Shown here: positions 18,385 to 27,589 of the stretch, one piece after another
Layout of the letters: every line of letters begins with the position of its first letter
Numbering within the stretch: the stretch's first letter is position 1
Assembly (NCBI GenBank): GCA_016844745.1
Contig: JAERMQ010000026.1
Span: forward strand, 1-60,893
Origin: Ignavibacteria bacterium
Lineage (GTDB): Bacteria > Bacteroidota > Ignavibacteria > Kapaibacteriales > UBA2268
Direction of reading: 5' to 3'
Length of the DNA: 60,893 nucleotides
Made by a program: the position numbers and the translations under genes
The notes under the pieces: model-generated
Told to the model about the DNA's origin: nothing
What the model saw: only the letters and a program-made list of their open reading frames with translations
Database searches by the model: none

Positions 18385-19914
18385 TTATACCTCCCTTGGT
18401 ACGAAAACACGGAATTCCATATTTTCCTTTAATACACCTTGCCTTTGGACTTTTTTTATCTCATCAATATCATCTTTAGTTAATAAAGTATCCTGAGTAA
18501 TTATTAGCCTGCCGAATTTAGTAAAAATATCAGTACCCGTTATCATCCCGGGATGTAAATCTTTTAGTTCGACTAAAGTCTCCAATGACTTCTTTTGATT
18601 TGCTTTGGATTGTGCTTCCTCTTTTAATTTAAGTTCCTGAATAATCTTTTCATACGGAATAATAATCAGGTCGTTTTCAATTTTATATTCACCAACCTTA
18701 AATTTGGCTGTTTTTATATCATCTCCCCGAATATAAATTTTTATTAAATCTCTTTCAACAAATATATCCCTTTTAGCATTGGAGTTCATCATATCTTTCA
18801 TAATTTCAATGATTTCACCATCAAACCATGATGAGTTTTTAATTAGATACTTCATTGTTTCTGAATGCCTTAGTGCAGTAATTTCAGGTCTCAGGACAAC
18901 CTCAAAATTTGAATTCAAATTTTTAATATCTTCATCTGTAAACTTATAAACTCCGGAGTGATAAATAATCGCTAAATTTAATATCTGTGAGATTAATGTT
19001 AATTTTTGATGGTTTAGTTTATGCGGTAATCCCGTACCATTGTAATGTTCCCATATTTCTGAAAGAATCAGAATATATTTATTAAGGTAAATATCTTTTG
19101 ATAATTTATCCAGAACTTCATTATATTTATTGAAATATAATTTTGCTTCTTTTTCTTCAAGTGTATTTGGGTCAATACCTACGAAATTTTCAGGCAAATT
19201 TTGCATTACCTTATGATACAATAGTGCAGTAATAACCAAAGAAGCCCTTTTTTCGTAATTAAGTTGAAGCTTATCGGCTATATGGGTTGCTAATCTTATA
19301 ATATGCTTTACCGGACTAAGATAAAAGCCTCTTTCAAATACGGTTGTTAAATCAATAATAGATGGTAAAACATAATTGAAAATCTCGTTTTTATCGTCAT
19401 GAACTAATAATTTATCCTTTTTTATTTCTTCATCAACAAACTTGCTTGCCTGAAAAGATTCAAAAAGTTCTTTGTTTTTCAATAATTCATTATATTGCTT
19501 TTCGATTAATTCATTTTTCAGATAATTATTGCATGCCTCACGGATTGTAAAAATTAAATCATCATAATTCCATGGCTTAGTGAGCATCCTGTATAAATTA
19601 GCCGTATTGACTGCATTAGTAATTCCTTTGGTTTCAGCCTGTCCGGTCAACATAATTTTGTAACTTCGGTTATTCTTTTTATGAATGATTTTCAATAGTT
19701 CGTCGCCTTTCATACCGGGCATAATATAATCGGCAATGAAAACCAGGATTCTGTATCCTATACCTGTTAGTTCATCATAAAGTTCGATAGCATCATTGCC
19801 ATTTTCAGCAACTTCTATTAAATATTCCCGTCCCAAACCCTCCTCAAGCTCTTTTTTAAGGCTATCGAGGATACTTCTTTCGTCATCAACGCAAATAATA
19901 GCATTAAGTGCCAT
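18385..19914 (-). CDS. Response regulator with degenerate HD-GYP domain (RpfG-like)
   Basis: 509 residues. Receiver domain 1-125 with DD at 10-11, phospho-acceptor Asp62 (ADYIMPGMKGDE) and KPW at the end. After a coiled linker comes an HD-GYP-like region (about 170-400). IWEHYNGTGLPHKLN matches the GYP loop as TGLP, but the HD step reads LLYHKVMQ rather than LLHDIGK, so c-di-GMP phosphodiesterase activity is doubtful. The C-terminus LHPGMITGTDIFTKFGRLIIT resembles the tail found on other HD-GYP proteins. It lies next to a receiver/histidine kinase (20013-21875), a likely signalling partner. Confidence 0.83.
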   Translation of the reverse strand: MALNAIICVDDERSILDSLKKELEEGLGREYLIEVAENGNDAIELYDELTGIGYRILVFIADYIMPGMKGDELLKIIHKKNNRSYKIMLTGQAETKGITNAVNTANLYRMLTKPWNYDDLIFTIREACNNYLKNELIEKQYNELLKNKELFESFQASKFVDEEIKKDKLLVHDDKNEIFNYVLPSIIDLTTVFERGFYLSPVKHIIRLATHIADKLQLNYEKRASLVITALLYHKVMQNLPENFVGIDPNTLEEKEAKLYFNKYNEVLDKLSKDIYLNKYILILSEIWEHYNGTGLPHKLNHQKLTLISQILNLAIIYHSGVYKFTDEDIKNLNSNFEVVLRPEITALRHSETMKYLIKNSSWFDGEIIEIMKDMMNSNAKRDIFVERDLIKIYIRGDDIKTAKFKVGEYKIENDLIIIPYEKIIQELKLKEEAQSKANQKKSLETLVELKDLHPGMITGTDIFTKFGRLIITQDTLLTKDDIDEIKKVQRQGVLKENMEFRVFVPREV

Positions 19915-20012
19915 GATTTGTACCTTTCTTTATAATTATAATCTTAGTTATCCCTATAATTTTGATAGCCTGTTAAGGAAGATAAACAGTCTATAGCCTA
20001 AACTCCTATTAA

Positions 20013-21875
20013 TTAATTACGATTAACCGGCAATTTTATTTTGAAGGTTGTGCCGACACCTACTTTACTTTCAAGTTCTATTAATCCATTATGTTTTGTT
20101 ATGATATTTTTTACAATATCCAAACCTAACCCGGTGCCTTCTCCAATTGGTTTACTTGTAAAAAACGGTTCGAAAATCTTTTCTTTGATTTCATCCGGAA
20201 TACCCTTGCCGGTATCGGCGAAGGTTGTAACAACATAATTACCTTCCTTTTCAACTTTTATGTTGATTTTCCCTTTGAAATCCATTGCATACATTGAGTT
20301 ATTCAATAAATTAGTCCAGATCTGATTCAATTCATCAGGGTAACACTTTATAGGTTCCTTAAATAAATATTCAACATTCAGTTCTATACCTTGTTTTATC
20401 TTATAATGGTATAGCGTTAGCACAGCATTAATACCTTCTGTTATATCGAATAAAATATATTGCTGGCTGGGGTCTCCATGGGAATATAATTTCAATGCCT
20501 TTATGATTTTAATAATCCTTTCATTTGCTTCACTGATAATTCTGTTACTTTTCTTCAGGTTAATCAGTTTATTAAGGATTGATAGTATATCCTCAATCAA
20601 ATTATTTTTCAGCAGCGGTTCAAATTCATTAATATCAACATTCGAACCAAAATTAGCAAATAATGCAGCTATTGTTTCAGGAAAAGGTATATTTTTTTGC
20701 TTCAATTTCACAATTAAATCCAATTTAAGAGTTCTTTCTTCCTTAACAGTTAATAACTGACCGGGGTCTGCTGAAAGAGTTACAAGTTTAATCATTAGTT
20801 CTACTATATTTTGAGGTTGGGATTTCATTAATAATAGTAATTCAGGAAAAAGATTTTCCAAATCCCTTTCGACAGAATCATTCTGGCTTTTGATTGCTCC
20901 TAATGGAGAATTTATTTCATGTGCCACCCCTGCAATCAAATTGCCTAAAGCTACCATTTTTTCAGACTGAACCAATTGAGATTGAGTCTTCTGTAATTCA
21001 TTTAAGATATTGTCTAATTTTAAGTTTGTGGTTTTTAATTCTTCAATTGATTTTTCCAATTCCCGGGTTCTTTGTTTTACCAGGTCTTCAAGATGGTCTC
21101 TATGCTTTTTCAATTCTTCTTCAGTCTGCTTGCGTTCGGTTATATCCTGCAAAGATATTAAAATTTGGCAAGTATTCTCCCGGATATTTAACGGAATGAT
21201 AGAAATTTTGAATACCAGCCTTGTATCTTCATTTTGATATGTTGATTCAAATTCGATAATGGATAGTTCATCGATACATCTTTTAATATTGGGTAACATT
21301 TTTTCAATTTTTTGAAAGTTGAATCCCTGATATTGCTGTTCATAAAGTTCGACTAAAGTATTTTGTTGAATGACCTGAACATCGTAATCCAAAGTTATTA
21401 TTAAGGATGGAATATTTTGAATTAATAGATTAATAAATTCATTTTTCTTTTTGATTTCTTCTGCTTGCTGTCTGAGTTCCTTTTTTTGTTTCTCAATTTT
21501 CAGGATGACATTGATTTTATTTATTAAGGTTTTCGTGTCTACAGGTTTCTCCATATATTCGAATGCCCCGATTTCATACCCCTCCTGTACAAATTCTTCG
21601 GATACGAATAAACCCGTAATGAAAATTATTGGTATATCGGAGGTTATAGGATTGGCTTTCATTTCCCTCGCCACTTCGAAACCGGTAAGGAACGGCATTT
21701 GAATATCTAAAATAACCAAATCAATATCGGGGAATTCCTTCAATTTATCCAGGGTTTCCCGACCATTTTTAGCAGAATAGACAAGAAAGTTATTTTTTTT
21801 AATTACCGAGTTAAGCAAATATAAATTTACTTCATTATCATCAGCTATTAAGATTTTTGCTTTTTCTTCCATCAT
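20013..21875 (-). CDS. Receiver-PAS-histidine kinase
   Basis: 620 residues, no membrane helix, so cytoplasmic. Receiver 6-125 with Asp57 (LVILDIQMPFLTG), coiled coil, PAS (about 148-250, ending DITERK), a second coiled coil, HisKA with His319 (GVAHEINSPLG) and HATPase_c with DTGKGIPDEIKEKIFEPFF and GTGLGLDIVKNI. It can be both phosphorylated at its receiver and phosphorylate others. It is transcribed ahead of, and 98 bp from, the HD-GYP-like regulator, which may be its target. The N-terminal start could be Met1 or Met2. Confidence 0.9.
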   Translation of the reverse strand: MMEEKAKILIADDNEVNLYLLNSVIKKNNFLVYSAKNGRETLDKLKEFPDIDLVILDIQMPFLTGFEVAREMKANPITSDIPIIFITGLFVSEEFVQEGYEIGAFEYMEKPVDTKTLINKINVILKIEKQKKELRQQAEEIKKKNEFINLLIQNIPSLIITLDYDVQVIQQNTLVELYEQQYQGFNFQKIEKMLPNIKRCIDELSIIEFESTYQNEDTRLVFKISIIPLNIRENTCQILISLQDITERKQTEEELKKHRDHLEDLVKQRTRELEKSIEELKTTNLKLDNILNELQKTQSQLVQSEKMVALGNLIAGVAHEINSPLGAIKSQNDSVERDLENLFPELLLLMKSQPQNIVELMIKLVTLSADPGQLLTVKEERTLKLDLIVKLKQKNIPFPETIAALFANFGSNVDINEFEPLLKNNLIEDILSILNKLINLKKSNRIISEANERIIKIIKALKLYSHGDPSQQYILFDITEGINAVLTLYHYKIKQGIELNVEYLFKEPIKCYPDELNQIWTNLLNNSMYAMDFKGKINIKVEKEGNYVVTTFADTGKGIPDEIKEKIFEPFFTSKPIGEGTGLGLDIVKNIITKHNGLIELESKVGVGTTFKIKLPVNRN

Positions 21876-21940
21876 TTTTTTATATTTTCAAATTGGTACA
21901 CATTCAAATTATCAAAATATTCAAATTATTTTTTTTCTAT

Positions 21941-22007
21941 ATCCCTTTAGGGATGAAATGTTTATAGAAACAATCCCAAATCATAAAAGTTGTCCCTTTA
22001 GGGACAA
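21941..22007. repeat. Two REP-like palindromes next to the transposase
   Basis: ATCCCTTTAGGGAT (21941-21954) and TTGTCCCTTTAGGGACAA (21990-22007) share the core CCCTTTAGGG and are both followed by aaat/gaaatg. They sit immediately 3' of the RAYT gene. Together with the CTAAAG palindromes on the other side they look like its REP substrates. Confidence 0.7.
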
Positions 22008-22011
22008 AATT

Positions 22012-22476
22012 TCAATCTTCTACAGGTTTAAATATATACCTTTCATTGTATGGAACTTTAAATTTATCCAAAAAATCCACATATTCTTCGATAAATGATT
22101 TTGTTTTATGATGATTTACTTGGTTATGAATGTATTTTGCAACAGCATCAATCTGGGAGATTGAATAAGAAAACGCACCAAATCCGGCTTGCCATTCAAA
22201 TCGACCTTTTACAAATCCCTTTTCATGAATCCATTTAGATGAATCACCTTTTACATCTTGCATTAGATCTGATAATGATTGATTAGGTTTCATCTCAATA
22301 AACAAATGTATATGATCTGGTATTCCATTTATTGCAAGCAGCTTATGTCCGTTATTTTGAACAATTCCTGTAATATATTTGTATAATTCTTCTTGCCATT
22401 CCAAACCAATTAAAGAAATTCTATTTTGAACGGTAAAAACCGCCTGAATGTAAATTTGCGTATAGGTATTTGCCAT
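22012..22476 (-). CDS. REP-associated / IS200-like HUH transposase (Y1_Tnp)
   Basis: 154 residues, the usual size. The single-strand-specific HUH motif is HIH (His55, His57 in PDHIHLFIE) and the nucleophile is Tyr115 (VAKYIHNQ). Other family features are FEWQAGFGAFSYS and VPYNERYIF. It appears intact, and is flanked on both sides by short palindromes with a CTTTAG/CTAAAG core, as expected of a RAYT domesticated to mobilise REP sequences rather than an insertion sequence with a cargo gene. No TnpB lies nearby. It lies within 8 kb of the 33-bp palindromes described below. Confidence 0.9.
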   Translation of the reverse strand: MANTYTQIYIQAVFTVQNRISLIGLEWQEELYKYITGIVQNNGHKLLAINGIPDHIHLFIEMKPNQSLSDLMQDVKGDSSKWIHEKGFVKGRFEWQAGFGAFSYSISQIDAVAKYIHNQVNHHKTKSFIEEYVDFLDKFKVPYNERYIFKPVED

Positions 22477-22509
22477 ATAATTATTTTAATTATTCCCTAA
22501 AATATATTT

Positions 22510-22578
22510 CGTACCTAAAGGTACGCCGGTTCATGCTAATCATCTTTTTTCTATAAATATTTTATGTCTAAAGGCATA
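22510..22578. repeat. REP-like palindromes on the other side of the transposase
   Basis: CGTACCTAAAGGTACG (22510-22525) and TATGTCTAAAGGCATA (22563-22578) share CTAAAG, the reverse complement of the CTTTAG core seen at 21941-22007. The two pairs are therefore in inverted orientation around the transposase gene. Confidence 0.65.
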
Positions 22579-22656
22579 TTTTTTTCAAAAATCAGATATT
22601 TTTCCGTTTTTATTCATTCATAAATCATTATATTTTCAAATTATCTCATTTTTAAA

Positions 22657-24795
22657 TTATTTTACCAAAGCCTGATTCACTATACTAATCAAATTTTCTC
22701 TATCAAACGGCTTGGAAATATAATAATCGCAGCCTTCCCGGAGAAATTCTTCACGGTCTCCCACCATTGCAAATGCTGTTACGGCAACAATCGGGATTCC
22801 GGAATAACCTTCTAATTTCCTTATTTCCTTGGCGGCAAAAAGCCCATCCTTTCCTTTGCCAAGGTTAATATCCATTAAAATAATATCGAATGTCTCATTC
22901 TGTGCTTTTTCTACGGCTATCGTTGCATTTGTCGCTATTTCGATATCAAATAAATCTTTAAAGATATTCTTCACTAATAAAGCCGAAATGGCATCATCTT
23001 CGACATATAGCATTTTAGCACTTTTGTCCTTACTCCTTGGGGCAGAATCTATATTGGCGACTTTGTTAATCTGTGATTCATCCGATGACTCCCAGTCATC
23101 GGATGAATTTATCATCTGTGATTCATCCGATGACTCCCAGTCATCGGATGAATTTATCATTGGTATTTTGATTGTAAAGGTAGTTCCCCGCCCGATTTTA
23201 CTTTCAACAGTAATAATTCCGTCCAATAAATCTACGAATTTTTTTGTAATTGTCAAGCCCAAACCGGAGCCTTCGAAGATCCTGGAGATTCCTTCGCTGA
23301 CTTGGCGAAATTCCTTGAAGATTACATTAATATATGCTTCAGAAATTCCGATTCCGGTATCCGATACAACTGCAACAAGCCATTCCTGCCCGTCTATAAT
23401 TATTCTTTCAATAGAAATATCAACACTTCCCTTATTGGTAAATTTTATTGCATTGTTGATAATATTGCTGAAAATTGTCGTAATTGCCTGTTCGTCAGAT
23501 GTCATTTGGATAGATTGGATTGGGGTGTTTAGGGATAAAATCAATCCCTTATTTTTAGCGGTTACCTGATATAATTCTACTAATTGATATAATATTTCAT
23601 AAGCATCGAGTAACTGCAGATTCAGCTTTCTCTCTCCGGCTTCGATTCTCGATAAATCCAGGATTGAATTAAGTGTAGTCATTAATCTTTTACCACTGTC
23701 ATGGATTAGCTTTGCATAATCGGATACAATGCTGATATCATTTTCTGAGATTAATAATTCCGAAAAGCCAATTATGCCATTCATTGGTGTGCGTAATTCA
23801 TGGCTCATATTTGCAAGGAAGCTTGATTTCAAGCGGCTTAACTCTTCTGCTTGCTCCTTGGCTGCTTTTAATCCTTCCTCGTATTTCTTACGCTCTGTAA
23901 TATCCTCGACAATCCCTTCATAATAAACAATATCATCATTCTCATCCTTTACGGAATGGATACTTTCAGTTACCCAAATTATTTCTCTGTTTTTTGTATA
24001 TATGGGAAAAGATTGACCGTAAACCCATCCCTTTTCATTGACAACCTGTATCCATGACTCTCTATCACCCTGATTTACATACATCTGCTCGGATATATTT
24101 GTAATTATTGAAAGCATTTCATCTTGCGAAGAATATCCGAACATAGTTGCCATAGCCGGATTAACATCGAGAAATCTTCCGTCAGGGGTAGATTGGAATA
24201 TTCCCTCCAAAGCATTCTCGAAAATATTCCTATATTTTTCTTCTGCTTTCCTTAACTCCGAAAGGGCTTTTGTTTCTTCGGTTATATCCAGCATCATACC
24301 GTTAATTAAGTTACCATCGAGCCTGCTGTTTATTATAACATACTTTGAATTACCCTTAAATGAAATCAGTTCGGCTTCAAAATTCTTTATTATTCCGAAC
24401 TCCTGTAAGGTTCGAACAAGGTAATCCCTTTGTCCGGGATTCTTATAAAAATTCTTCGCATTGAAAAACTCAGGGTCGTCGCCTTCGAATTCCATAATTT
24501 TTTTCATAGCTTCATTACCATAAATTATATCACCTTCCAATGTAATCTGATAAACCCCTACTAAAGCATCATCTACAAGATTCCGGTATTTTTCTTCGCT
24601 CTCTTTTAGCGCATCTTCAGCCCGTTTTCGCTCGGTGATGTCTAAAATAGAAACTATACTTTGTTTGGTACCGGGAATCATACCGATGTCCAAAATGGCA
24701 TCCCGTATTTCTCCCTTTTTATTAACAAGTTTTACTTCATATTTTTTTGGTGCAAGAGTTATATCTTTACGTCTTAACTGGTGATTCTTCAGCAT
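22657..24795 (-). CDS. Hybrid histidine kinase, C-terminal part of a gene split by an in-frame TAG
   Basis: 712 residues from the first ATG after the stop: rest of a PAS domain (1-57), PAS (65-175), PAS (185-303), HisKA with His332 ([12 protein letters not shown]), HATPase_c ([19 protein letters not shown]), a linker, and a receiver with Asp642 ([14 protein letters not shown]). The linker (about 546-575) holds two copies of a 15-residue unit ([11 protein letters not shown]) encoded by palindromic repeats. The sequence just upstream (codons TAG CAG GAA) is in the same frame as the preceding gene and completes its PAS domain. This part alone would be a soluble kinase without its membrane sensor. 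Confidence 0.88.
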   Translation of the reverse strand: MLKNHQLRRKDITLAPKKYEVKLVNKKGEIRDAILDIGMIPGTKQSIVSILDITERKRAEDALKESEEKYRNLVDDALVGVYQITLEGDIIYGNEAMKKIMEFEGDDPEFFNAKNFYKNPGQRDYLVRTLQEFGIIKNFEAELISFKGNSKYVIINSRLDGNLINGMMLDITEETKALSELRKAEEKYRNIFENALEGIFQSTPDGRFLDVNPAMATMFGYSSQDEMLSIITNISEQMYVNQGDRESWIQVVNEKGWVYGQSFPIYTKNREIIWVTESIHSVKDENDDIVYYEGIVEDITERKKYEEGLKAAKEQAEELSRLKSSFLANMSHELRTPMNGIIGFSELLISENDISIVSDYAKLIHDSGKRLMTTLNSILDLSRIEAGERKLNLQLLDAYEILYQLVELYQVTAKNKGLILSLNTPIQSIQMTSDEQAITTIFSNIINNAIKFTNKGSVDISIERIIIDGQEWLVAVVSDTGIGISEAYINVIFKEFRQVSEGISRIFEGSGLGLTITKKFVDLLDGIITVESKIGRGTTFTIKIPMINSSDDWESSDESQMINSSDDWESSDESQINKVANIDSAPRSKDKSAKMLYVEDDAISALLVKNIFKDLFDIEIATNATIAVEKAQNETFDIILMDINLGKGKDGLFAAKEIRKLEGYSGIPIVAVTAFAMVGDREEFLREGCDYYISKPFDRENLISIVNQALVK
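23076..23153 (-). repeat. Two 33-bp palindromes inside a kinase gene (type E)
   Basis: 23076-23108 and 23121-23153 are identical: arm ATTCATCCGATGACT, spacer CCC, then the exact reverse complement of the arm. They are 45 bp apart (15 codons), so the frame is kept and the protein gains [11 protein letters not shown] twice between catalytic and receiver domains. A third copy lies at 30056. Confidence 0.93.
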
Positions 24796-24801
24796 TTCCT
24801 G

Positions 24802-26397
24802 CTAACTTTCAGGAGCAACATATTGAATCCACTTCTGTCCAATAAGTTCATCAGGAGTAAATCCCGTTATGGAATAACACTCATTGTTAGCCATAAGGAT
24901 AGTGGTATCTTCTTCAACAATCAATGTTACTGTACCGGTAGATTCAAAAATTGCCTGATACTTTTCTTTTGTTTCAAGCAGTTCCTTCTCCGCCTTCTTG
25001 CGTTCAGTGATGTCTCGAATAATGCATTGTATAACTTTCTTATGGTTAACAAGATAGACATTGCTGACGAATTCAACATTGATTTGTCGTCCCTTTGCAG
25101 TTTCAAGAGGCAAATCTTCATAACGAACAAATTCCATTTGCTGTAATTCTAAAAATTTATCATGATTTTCGACTATATCTTTGAAGAATCCAATTTCCCA
25201 GATTTCTTTTTCAATAAATTCTTCTTTTGAATAGCCCAACAACTCAATCAAAAACGGATTCACATCAATAATCATCCCGGTTTCGGCATCAAGAATCAGA
25301 ATTCCATCTTTAGCAGCCTCAAAAAGCCGGCGATAACGGGTTTCCGAAGCGATAAGATTATTCTTTGCTTCGATTGCATCTTCCATCATATTCAGAGCAG
25401 CTATCCGGGATTCTTCCAATTCATCGTAAGTTTTAATCAATTCATCTGTCTTAACCGACAATTGGTCCCTCGATTCGCGCATCTCCTCTTCAACTCGTTT
25501 GCGTTCTGCGATATTTTTATCAATCGATTTTCCGATTGACCTCGATAACAAAGTAATAATAAAACCAATAATAAATAATTCAAGAATAGCAACCACACTA
25601 TCTCTTAGAGCATAAATGCTGCTGTATCCGGACGAAAATAATCTTGAAGCCCATGCCTGTGCAATTTCAAAAATAAATATTACAGGCAGTAAGTTCCTCA
25701 TTAATCGGGCTTGAGTAGTTTCACCCATAAAATATTTTAAAGGAAAAACTCCTTTCCCTGCAGAAACCAACAGTGCAATTGCGGAAATTAATAGGGCTAT
25801 AGCAGTTGGAAACGCCACTGGTATCATAGTCCCACCATAAAGAATTGGTGAACCGTATAAATAGCCGTATATAATAACAAATCCGGAAAACAGTATAAAA
25901 AAACTAAAGTAAGCTGAAAGATTTGATTTATTTTTTCTTAATAAAAGCAAAGCTATACCAATTATAATAAAACAGAACGCTGTAATAAAGGATATATGAC
26001 CTACCTGAATGGATCCCAAAAATTTTTCATGTTGTCCAAATAAATTTCCTAATTTCAATGAACTATTTGTGAATACATCAATTACACTTAACAATGAAAA
26101 TATGATAATGAAAAAAGCTGAACCGGGAACAAAATAACCTTTAAATTTAGGATTGTTTTTCCAATTTTGAACAGAAATAGTAATTCCCAATAACAGGAAC
26201 AATAACGCAGTTTCATCTGCCATTGGAATGAAATTTTTCCCTAAACTGAATATATATATTTCACCAAAACCATACCCTGCAAGAACCATAGCTCCAATTA
26301 TTGAAATGAGGGTCCCACAGACCTTTGCGATTTGAATTAATCTTTTATCGACATTATTCAAATCATAAGTATCATCATTTATTTTCTTCATATTCAT
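24802..26397 (-). CDS. Membrane sensor (7-8 helices) + PAS, N-terminal part of the split kinase
   Basis: 531 residues: about eight hydrophobic segments between 20 and 285 (MASE-like), coiled coil, a complete PAS (about 345-465, ending DITERK), then half of a second PAS that stops at TAG 24802-24804. The PAS continues in the same frame after the stop, so this and 22657-24795 read as one roughly 1,245-residue membrane hybrid kinase apart from one codon. Explanations: nonsense mutation, sequencing error, or read-through. As annotated this half has no kinase domain. Confidence 0.85.
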   Translation of the reverse strand: MNMKKINDDTYDLNNVDKRLIQIAKVCGTLISIIGAMVLAGYGFGEIYIFSLGKNFIPMADETALLFLLLGITISVQNWKNNPKFKGYFVPGSAFFIIIFSLLSVIDVFTNSSLKLGNLFGQHEKFLGSIQVGHISFITAFCFIIIGIALLLLRKNKSNLSAYFSFFILFSGFVIIYGYLYGSPILYGGTMIPVAFPTAIALLISAIALLVSAGKGVFPLKYFMGETTQARLMRNLLPVIFIFEIAQAWASRLFSSGYSSIYALRDSVVAILELFIIGFIITLLSRSIGKSIDKNIAERKRVEEEMRESRDQLSVKTDELIKTYDELEESRIAALNMMEDAIEAKNNLIASETRYRRLFEAAKDGILILDAETGMIIDVNPFLIELLGYSKEEFIEKEIWEIGFFKDIVENHDKFLELQQMEFVRYEDLPLETAKGRQINVEFVSNVYLVNHKKVIQCIIRDITERKKAEKELLETKEKYQAIFESTGTVTLIVEEDTTILMANNECYSITGFTPDELIGQKWIQYVAPES

Positions 26398-26474
26398 TTG
26401 GTTATTCCTTATTGTTCTGTTATTGTTTTCACTTTGTAATTTTTATGTAACTACTCAGCCAAAAATACAAATTT

Positions 26475-26529
26475 AGACATCCAATATTTTTAAAATATTG
26501 GATGTCTTGCTAAAAACATTGGATGTCTT
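26475..26529. repeat. 33-bp palindrome (type D) plus half copy
   Basis: 26475-26507: arm AGACATCCAATATTT, spacer TTA, exact complement. A right-arm-only copy (AAACATTGGATGTCT) follows, ending at 26529. They sit just 3' of the FN3 gene ending at 26532 and could also work as its transcript-end hairpin. Confidence 0.88.
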
Positions 26530-26531
26530 AC

Positions 26532-27467
26532 TTATACACAATCCACCCATGCTTCGTCCGAATAATCACTCGTTTGAGTTTCGTTTTTTGCTTTTAGCTT
26601 AAAATAATTTCTTTTATTACTCACCGACGGAATATCCTGTGGCGGCAAAGTAAATGTATTCAGAAGATTATACACCCCCGAAGGCGCTCCCAAGTCCACA
26701 ATCGAATAAAATACATCATATTCCGTTGCCTCAGGAACCAAATCCCATGACAAAGTAATATCCGAATCAACAGGATTCAGAATTGCCGTCAAATTCTGTG
26801 GTTTTGGCAGCCCCGGATGCGAAGTTTCATAAATAATATAGTCATTATATTTCGCCTCGTTCACATTTTCCCAAATCAGCTTGCCCACTTTTGAATACGT
26901 AACGGCATATCCGTACAACTCATTGCCCTTTTCAATCCGCTCATGCGTTTTTGCATCCCTCGTCGCTTTAGCATCGCTTACCGATTGTATTTTACCCTCA
27001 AACGAAGTAGCATCAGCCGTCAGGGCATCAAGTTGTGCCTGTGTTAAACCTATCGGAGTCAAATCCGCAAGATATTCCGTTGCAACCCGAACAACTTCTC
27101 TCGCCCGGAAAAGAAAATCATTCTCCTTCAATTTTTGCAAGCCAGCAATTCCAAGCCTTTTATACTGACCCGAAGTATTTCCCCAATTCTGCTCCAAATA
27201 ACCAGAAATCCTCTGCACCTTCAATGTAATTGTATCACGCAAGACAGTCTTTGTGTCAACTTCAATTTTTACCAAACCCTTGTATTCCTCATCGCTCGGG
27301 AAAATTTCGAAAGCATTTCCCAGAGTTTGGAGCGCCGTTCTCATTGCTACTGTAACACCGCGCGTTGTAAATTCCACATTATCACGAGTCATAAAACTCA
27401 CCAAATTCGTTACTAAGACACAAAGAGCGGGATTTGACATTGTATAATTCCGTTTTAATTCTTCCAT
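26532..27467 (-). CDS. Helical + fibronectin type III protein, function unknown
   Basis: 311 residues. Residues 1-210 are mostly helical with no signal peptide (YLADLTPIGLTQAQLDALTAD, AKATRDAKTHERIEKGNELYG); residues about 220-310 form an FN3 domain (PKPQNLTAILNPVDSDITLSWDLVP split across strands, YFKLKAKN, TSDYSDEAWV). AGGAG lies upstream of ATG 27467. Its G+C is visibly higher than the flanking kinase genes. A shorter relative with the same helix-then-FN3 layout is at 36662-37279. No export signal is visible, which is odd for an FN3 protein. Confidence 0.65.
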   Translation of the reverse strand: MEELKRNYTMSNPALCVLVTNLVSFMTRDNVEFTTRGVTVAMRTALQTLGNAFEIFPSDEEYKGLVKIEVDTKTVLRDTITLKVQRISGYLEQNWGNTSGQYKRLGIAGLQKLKENDFLFRAREVVRVATEYLADLTPIGLTQAQLDALTADATSFEGKIQSVSDAKATRDAKTHERIEKGNELYGYAVTYSKVGKLIWENVNEAKYNDYIIYETSHPGLPKPQNLTAILNPVDSDITLSWDLVPEATEYDVFYSIVDLGAPSGVYNLLNTFTLPPQDIPSVSNKRNYFKLKAKNETQTSDYSDEAWVDCV

Positions 27468-27589
27468 CGTTAAATTTCTCCTATATTATTTTAATATTAA
27501 CCGAATTATTTTATAATTTAAGTAAAATATTCCTTTTTTAATACAAGAAATTATGATTTTATTAATTTAAATCACAATCCGCTCCATAC

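Noticed and set aside
22829..23569. 246-codon plus-strand frame opposite the hybrid kinase
   Set aside because: It is a shadow of the kinase. Its own translation has no domain features, while the minus strand encodes complete kinase and receiver motifs.
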